From: Azospirillum sp. 412522
GTDB taxonomy: Bacteria; Pseudomonadota; Alphaproteobacteria; Azospirillales; Azospirillaceae
DNA: 64,000 nucleotides
Direction of reading: 5' to 3'
NCBI RefSeq assembly: GCF_019805165.1
Contig: NZ_RWIJ01000002.1
Coordinates: 248,001-312,000 of the forward strand
Of this stretch, positions 60,114 to 64,000 are shown piece after piece (positions within the stretch are counted from its first letter, which is position 1; every line of letters begins with the position of its first letter). The notes under the pieces are model-generated. The model ran no database searches. It was not told where the DNA came from and saw only the letters and a program-made list of their open reading frames with translations. The position numbers and the translations under genes were made by a program.

Positions 60114-61177
60114 GATGCCCCTTTCCCCAGACCGAGAATCCGGCGGTTGGCAGCCTCGTCGGTGCCAGCGTCGGCGAAATCGTCGAAGGCGCGGTCGGTG
60201 ACGCGGATGATGTGGTCCTGGATGAAGCGGGCGCCCTCGGCGGCTCCCTGCTCGGGATGCTTGATGCAGCATTCCCATTCCAGCACCGCCCAGCCGTCGA
60301 AGCCGTACTGGGTCAGCTTGGAGAAGATGCCGCGGAAATCGACCTGCCCGTCGCCCAGCGAGCGGAAGCGCCCGGCCCGGTCCTTCCATGGCGCATAGCC
60401 GGAATAGACGCCCTGCCAGGGGGTAGGATTGAACTCGGCATCCTTGACGTGGAACATGCGGATGCGGTCGCGGAAGACGTCGATGTAGCCGAGATAGTCC
60501 AGCTGTTGCAGGACGAAATGGCTGGGATCGAACAGGATGTTGCAGCGCTCGTGCCCGCCGACACGGTCGAGGAACATCTGGAAGGTCGTGCCGTCGAACA
60601 GGTCCTCGCCGGGATGGATCTCGTAGCAGAGGTCGCAGCCGGCCTCGTCGAAGGCGTCGAGGATCGGGCGCCAGCGTTTCGCCAGCTCGTCGAAGGCGGT
60701 CTCGATCAGGCCGGGCGGGCGCTGCGGCCAGGGGTAGAGGTACGGCCAGGCCAGCGCGCCGGAGAAGGTGGCGTGGGCGGTCAGGCCGAGGTTGGCCGAC
60801 GCCTTGGCGGCGAGGTGCAGCTGTTCCACCGCCCAGGCCTGCCGGGCTTCGGGGCGGCCATGGACCTCCGCCGGGGCGAAGCCGTCGTAAAGCGCGTCGT
60901 AGGCGGGGTGGACGGCGACCAGCTGGCCTTGCAGGTGGGTCGACAGTTCGGTCAGTTCGACGCCGGCATCGGCCAGCGTGCCCCTGACCTCGTCGCAGTA
61001 GGTTTGACTGGTCGCGGCCTTGTGCAGGTCGAACAGGCGGCGGTCCCAGCTCGGGATCTGCACGCCTTTGAAGCCCAGCCCGGCAGCCCAGCGGGCGATG
61101 CCGTCCAGCGAGTCGAAGGGGGCGGCGTCACCTGCGAACTGGGCGAGGAAGATCGCGGGGCCTTTGATGGTCTTCAT
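60110..61177 (-). CDS. sugar phosphate isomerase/epimerase (xylose isomerase-like TIM barrel)
   Basis: This encodes 355 residues. The AP endonuclease 2 fold is read from AGLGFKGVQIPSW, CDLCYEIHPGEDLFDGTT (metal-binding Glu), NILFDPSHFVLQQLDYLG and MFHVKDAEFNP, then VLEWECCIKHP at the end. These supply the Glu, Asp/His and His metal ligands. It pairs with the dehydrogenase, as in IolE/IolH-like steps of inositol or related sugar breakdown. Confidence 0.9.
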   Translation of the reverse strand: MKTIKGPAIFLAQFAGDAAPFDSLDGIARWAAGLGFKGVQIPSWDRRLFDLHKAATSQTYCDEVRGTLADAGVELTELSTHLQGQLVAVHPAYDALYDGFAPAEVHGRPEARQAWAVEQLHLAAKASANLGLTAHATFSGALAWPYLYPWPQRPPGLIETAFDELAKRWRPILDAFDEAGCDLCYEIHPGEDLFDGTTFQMFLDRVGGHERCNILFDPSHFVLQQLDYLGYIDVFRDRIRMFHVKDAEFNPTPWQGVYSGYAPWKDRAGRFRSLGDGQVDFRGIFSKLTQYGFDGWAVLEWECCIKHPEQGAAEGARFIQDHIIRVTDRAFDDFADAGTDEAANRRILGLGKGAS

Positions 61178-61302
61178 GGATCTGGCTCCCTGATGGGGGG
61201 AGGTGTCGGCCACCCGCCCCCCTTGTCCTCCCCCGCCATCGGACCGACCCTTGGCCGGCCGGGAGCGGAGGAGGTTAGGTGCGTGTCTGGATTCGCCCGA
61301 AC

Positions 61303-62295
61303 TCAGTACGGCGAATCCGGGAAGTAGAACTCCTTGGCGTTCTCCTTGGTGATCAGCGACGACGGGATGATGTAGGTCGCCGGCAGCTTGTCGCCCTTCA
61401 GCCGGGCTTCGGCGGTCATCTTGATGGCGTCGTAGATGAACTTCGGCGAATAGGAGACGTCGGCGCGGATCAGCGGGTTGGAGCCGTCGAGGATGGTCTT
61501 CACCATCGTCTTGGACCCGGCGCCGCCGAACACCTCCTTGATGTCGGTGCGCTTGGCCTGCTCGATCGCCTTCAGCACGCCGAAGGCCATGTCGTCGTCG
61601 GCGGCCCAGACGACGTCGATGTCCTTGAAGCGGGTCAGGAAGTCCTGCGTCACCTTGAAGGCGTCGTCACGGTTCCAGTTGGCGTATTTGCCGTCCAGGA
61701 TCTTGATGTCGGGATACTGCTTCAGCACGCCGGTGAAGGCCTCCCACCGCTCGTTGTCGAGCGTGGTCGGGATGCCGCGGAGCGCCACGATGTTGGCCTT
61801 GCCGTTGTATTTCTTGGCGATGTATTCGGCCGGGATGCGGCCGAAGGCGGTGTTGTCGCCGGCGATGTAGGCGTCCTGGGCGCTGGTGTCGGTCAGGCCG
61901 CGGTCGACGACGGTGACATAGACGTTCTTCTTCTTCGCCTGCATCACCGGCTGGGTCAGGGCGGCGGATTCGAAGGGGAAGATGACCAGCGAGTCGATCT
62001 TGGTCACCGTCACCAGATCCTGGAGCTGGTTCGCCTGTTCCGGCGCGCCGCTGGCGGTCTTGACGGTGATCTTCAGGTTGGGATGGGCCTTTTCCAGCTC
62101 CGCCTTCGCCTGGTTGGCCCACCAGACGATGCCGCCGGTGAAGCCGTGGGTGGCGGCCGGGATGCTGACGCCCAGCTTCACCGTGTCCGCCGCGACGGCG
62201 ACGCCGCCCAGGGCGCCACCGAGGGCGACCGTCGCCGTCATGGCAAGGCCGGCGCCCAGGACGAGACGGCGGGTGTAACGCGCAACTTCCGACAT
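61303..62295 (-). CDS. sugar ABC transporter substrate-binding protein (RbsB-like)
   Basis: This encodes 330 residues. The leader TRRLVLGAGLAMTATVALGG has a twin-arginine-like pair. The periplasmic-binding protein type 1 fold is read from LGVSIPAATHGFTGGIVWWA, then VTKIDSLVIFPFESAALTQP and VVWAADDDMAFGVLKAIEQA. The ligand is likely ribose-like, inositol or another polyol. It is followed by permease and ATPase genes in reversed order along the chromosome; all are transcribed leftward. Confidence 0.92.
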   Translation of the reverse strand: MSEVARYTRRLVLGAGLAMTATVALGGALGGVAVAADTVKLGVSIPAATHGFTGGIVWWANQAKAELEKAHPNLKITVKTASGAPEQANQLQDLVTVTKIDSLVIFPFESAALTQPVMQAKKKNVYVTVVDRGLTDTSAQDAYIAGDNTAFGRIPAEYIAKKYNGKANIVALRGIPTTLDNERWEAFTGVLKQYPDIKILDGKYANWNRDDAFKVTQDFLTRFKDIDVVWAADDDMAFGVLKAIEQAKRTDIKEVFGGAGSKTMVKTILDGSNPLIRADVSYSPKFIYDAIKMTAEARLKGDKLPATYIIPSSLITKENAKEFYFPDSPY

Positions 62296-62319
62296 GACGT
62301 TTCTCCTCCTCTTGATTTT

Positions 62320-63339
62320 TTAAGGACGCCGGCGCTGCAGGAAAGCGACGGCAATGATGACGCAGCCCTGCACCGCCGCGTTCAGGTAGACGCTGATGAT
62401 GCTGGTCAGGTTCAGGATGTTGCTGATGACAGACAGCAGGACGGCACCGATCACCGTCCCGGCGATCCGCCCCTCGCCGCCCTTGAAGGAGGTGCCGCCG
62501 ACGATCACCGCGGCGATGGCCTCCAGCTCCCACAAAAGTCCGGTGGTGGGGGAGGCGGATCCCAGCCGCGGCACGTACAGCACCGTGGCAATGCCGACGC
62601 AGACGCCGAGCAGGCCGTAGGTCAGCAGCTTCACCCGGTCGACGTCCACCGCGGCGAAGCGCGCCACCTGCTCGTTGGAGCCGATGGCCTGGACATAGCG
62701 GCCGAAGGCGGTGCGGTTCAGCAGGACGGCGCCGGCCACCGACACGGCCAGGAAGACCCAGACCGGCACCGGGATGCCGAGCAGGCTGCCGTAATAGACC
62801 GGGCCGTAGGCGTCGGACAGGTCGTTGTCCAGCGTGATGGCGCCGCCGTCGGCCAGCCAGGTCAGCACGGCGCGGAAGATGCCGAGCGTGCCCAGCGTGA
62901 CGATGAAGGGTTCGATCCGCCCGCGCGTGATCAGATAGCCGTGCGCCAATCCGAAGCCGCCGCCCAGCAGCAGGGCGAACAGCATGCCCAGCATGACCAC
63001 CGCGACCGGTGATCCGACCGACCCGGCCAGCGCGTTCATCAGCAGGATCATCCCGCCGGCGATCAGCGCCGCCATCGACCCGACCGACAGGTCGATGCCG
63101 CCGGAGATGATGACGAAGCACATGCCGATGGAGATGATCCCGATGAAGGCCGTGCGGGTCAGCACGTTCATCAGGTTGTCCCAGGTCGCGAAATCCGGGT
63201 TGAGCGCCGTGCCGACGATCAGCAGCAGCACCAGCCCGACGACCGGACCGAAGCGGTGCGGGTCGAAGCGGCGGCCCGCCTTGCGCGGCGCCGCGCGGTC
63301 TCCCCGGGCCTCAGTGGTGGGTGTGGGTGCCGATGGCAT
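62320..63339 (-). CDS. sugar ABC transporter permease (RbsC-like)
   Basis: This encodes 339 residues with eight to ten helices. [20 protein letters not shown] is the family signature, and [20 protein letters not shown] ends it. The ATG at 63339 is preferred to a TTG at 63345. It overlaps the ATPase gene by 29 bases. Confidence 0.92.
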   Translation of the reverse strand: MPSAPTPTTEARGDRAAPRKAGRRFDPHRFGPVVGLVLLLIVGTALNPDFATWDNLMNVLTRTAFIGIISIGMCFVIISGGIDLSVGSMAALIAGGMILLMNALAGSVGSPVAVVMLGMLFALLLGGGFGLAHGYLITRGRIEPFIVTLGTLGIFRAVLTWLADGGAITLDNDLSDAYGPVYYGSLLGIPVPVWVFLAVSVAGAVLLNRTAFGRYVQAIGSNEQVARFAAVDVDRVKLLTYGLLGVCVGIATVLYVPRLGSASPTTGLLWELEAIAAVIVGGTSFKGGEGRIAGTVIGAVLLSVISNILNLTSIISVYLNAAVQGCVIIAVAFLQRRRP

Positions 63340-64000
63340 GGGCAATCAACTCCTCTTCGCTGAGCCGGTCGGCGGGCACGGTCGCGCTCACCCGGCGCCC
63401 GCGCATCACGATCACCCGGTGGCAGAGCCCGATCAGTTCGATCAGTTCCGACGAAATCACGATCACGCCGCGTCCCTCGGCGGCCAGCCGCGCGATCAGG
63501 AAATAGATGTCCCGCTTGGCGCCGACATCGACGCCGCGCGTCGGCTCGTCCAGCACGAAGACGCGGGGGTCCGGCTCCAGGAACTTGGCGATGGCCAGCT
63601 TCTGCTGGTTGCCGCCGGACAGCGACGATGCCGTGCCCTGCGGATTGCCGCGGATGCCGAAGGACGCCACGGCATGCTCCAGCGCCCTGTCCTCCGACGC
63701 CGGCGACAGCAGCGGCTGGGCATGGTGGCGCAGCGTCATCAGGGTCAGGTTGTCGCGCAGGCCCATGTTGACGTGCAGGCCCTTGCCCTTGCGGTCCTCG
63801 CTGAGATAGGTCAGGCCGTTGCGCATCGCCTCGCGCGGGCTGCGCAAGGACACCGGGCGGCCTTCGATCTCGACGGTTCCGCCGCTGCGCGGGCGCAGGC
63901 CCAGGATGCCCTCGAACAGCTCGGTGCGGCCGGCGCCGACCAGACCGGCGAAACCCAGGATCTCGCCGGGATGGAGGTCGAAGCTCACATCCTCCGCCCA
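63311..64000 (-). CDS. sugar ABC transporter ATP-binding protein (RbsA-like), 3' part
   Basis: The gene continues beyond the window edge; 229 C-terminal residues are visible, the second ATPase cassette of an RbsA/MglA-type protein. [17 protein letters not shown] is its degenerate Walker [16 protein letters not shown] the signature and [15 protein letters not shown] the Walker [12 protein letters not shown] is typical of the second cassette. Confidence 0.93.
   Translation of the reverse strand, partial: WAEDVSFDLHPGEILGFAGLVGAGRTELFEGILGLRPRSGGTVEIEGRPVSLRSPREAMRNGLTYLSEDRKGKGLHVNMGLRDNLTLMTLRHHAQPLLSPASEDRALEHAVASFGIRGNPQGTASSLSGGNQQKLAIAKFLEPDPRVFVLDEPTRGVDVGAKRDIYFLIARLAAEGRGVIVISSELIELIGLCHRVIVMRGRRVSATVPADRLSEEELIAHAIGTHTHH

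Overview
The window is 64 kb of GC-rich DNA, dense with genes and with very short intergenic gaps. It looks chromosomal and alphaproteobacterial. An Azospirillum-like member of the Rhodospirillales/Azospirillaceae is the best guess. Support comes from an alphaproteobacterial-type RpoH, a Rhodobacter-style sorbitol/mannitol (smo/mtl) operon, an arginase plus ornithine cyclodeaminase route, and repeated GC-rich hairpin elements between genes. The genus is an inference. No rRNA, tRNA, CRISPR array, prophage or intact insertion sequence was seen.

Layout. (1) 1-7.1 kb: the end of a LysR regulator; a coupled pair encoding a pyruvyl-transferase-like protein and a secreted beta-propeller-like protein; rpoH with a clear terminator; an SDR; a BamE-like lipoprotein; a UbiE-like methyltransferase. 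(2) 7.2-22.6 kb: a MipA-like outer-membrane protein, then an aryl-polyene (xanthomonadin-like) biosynthetic cluster in two converging arms. The plus arm encodes a flavin-dependent halogenase-like enzyme, an acyltransferase and a glycosyltransferase. The minus arm is a 13-gene, mostly translationally coupled operon encoding ACP, COG4648 membrane protein, AMP-ligase, dehydratase, LpxL-like acyltransferase, LolA-like carrier, MMPL exporter, NodB-like deacetylase, methyltransferase, ketosynthase, chain-length factor, second dehydratase and ketoreductase. No ammonia-lyase, thioesterase or second ACP is present. (3) 23-32.5 kb: polyol uptake and catabolism (ABC transporter smoEFGK, dehydrogenases smoS and mtlK, a PfkB kinase), divergent from a ROK repressor gene. 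Two near-identical palindromic operators lie in the shared promoter region.

(4) 32.6-35.7 kb: an FMN reductase and a DoxX protein divergent from a LysR regulator, then a patch of gene debris (IS5-type transposase start, LysR tail, cupin tail) around a small DUF1737-like gene. (5) 35.7-39.5 kb: a MocR-type regulator, an orphan ccoG and a DUF1289 gene. (6) 39.6-43.8 kb: a three-gene operon for a TonB-dependent receptor, a YfiR-like periplasmic protein and a hybrid histidine kinase with a YfiN/CHASE8-like sensor, which reads as one envelope-signalling unit. (7) 43.9-50.7 kb: a hydrolase, then basic amino acid uptake and breakdown (polar amino acid ABC transporter, Lrp-type regulator, arginase, ornithine cyclodeaminase), predicted to take arginine through ornithine to proline. 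(8) 50.9-58.6 kb: a CPA1 antiporter, YoaK and DoxX membrane proteins, and a stress-flavoured group (amidohydrolase, XapX, YcaC-like hydrolase, Dps, haloperoxidase-type hydrolase). (9) 58.9-64 kb: a sugar or polyol ABC transporter (its ATPase gene runs off the edge) with an isomerase and a Gfo/Idh/MocA dehydrogenase.

Four copies of a composite of about 150-160 bp, built of two different GC-rich hairpin modules in inverted orientation, sit between genes at 25.5, 50.7, 53.8 and 58.8 kb. A different inverted repeat lies between smoE and smoF.
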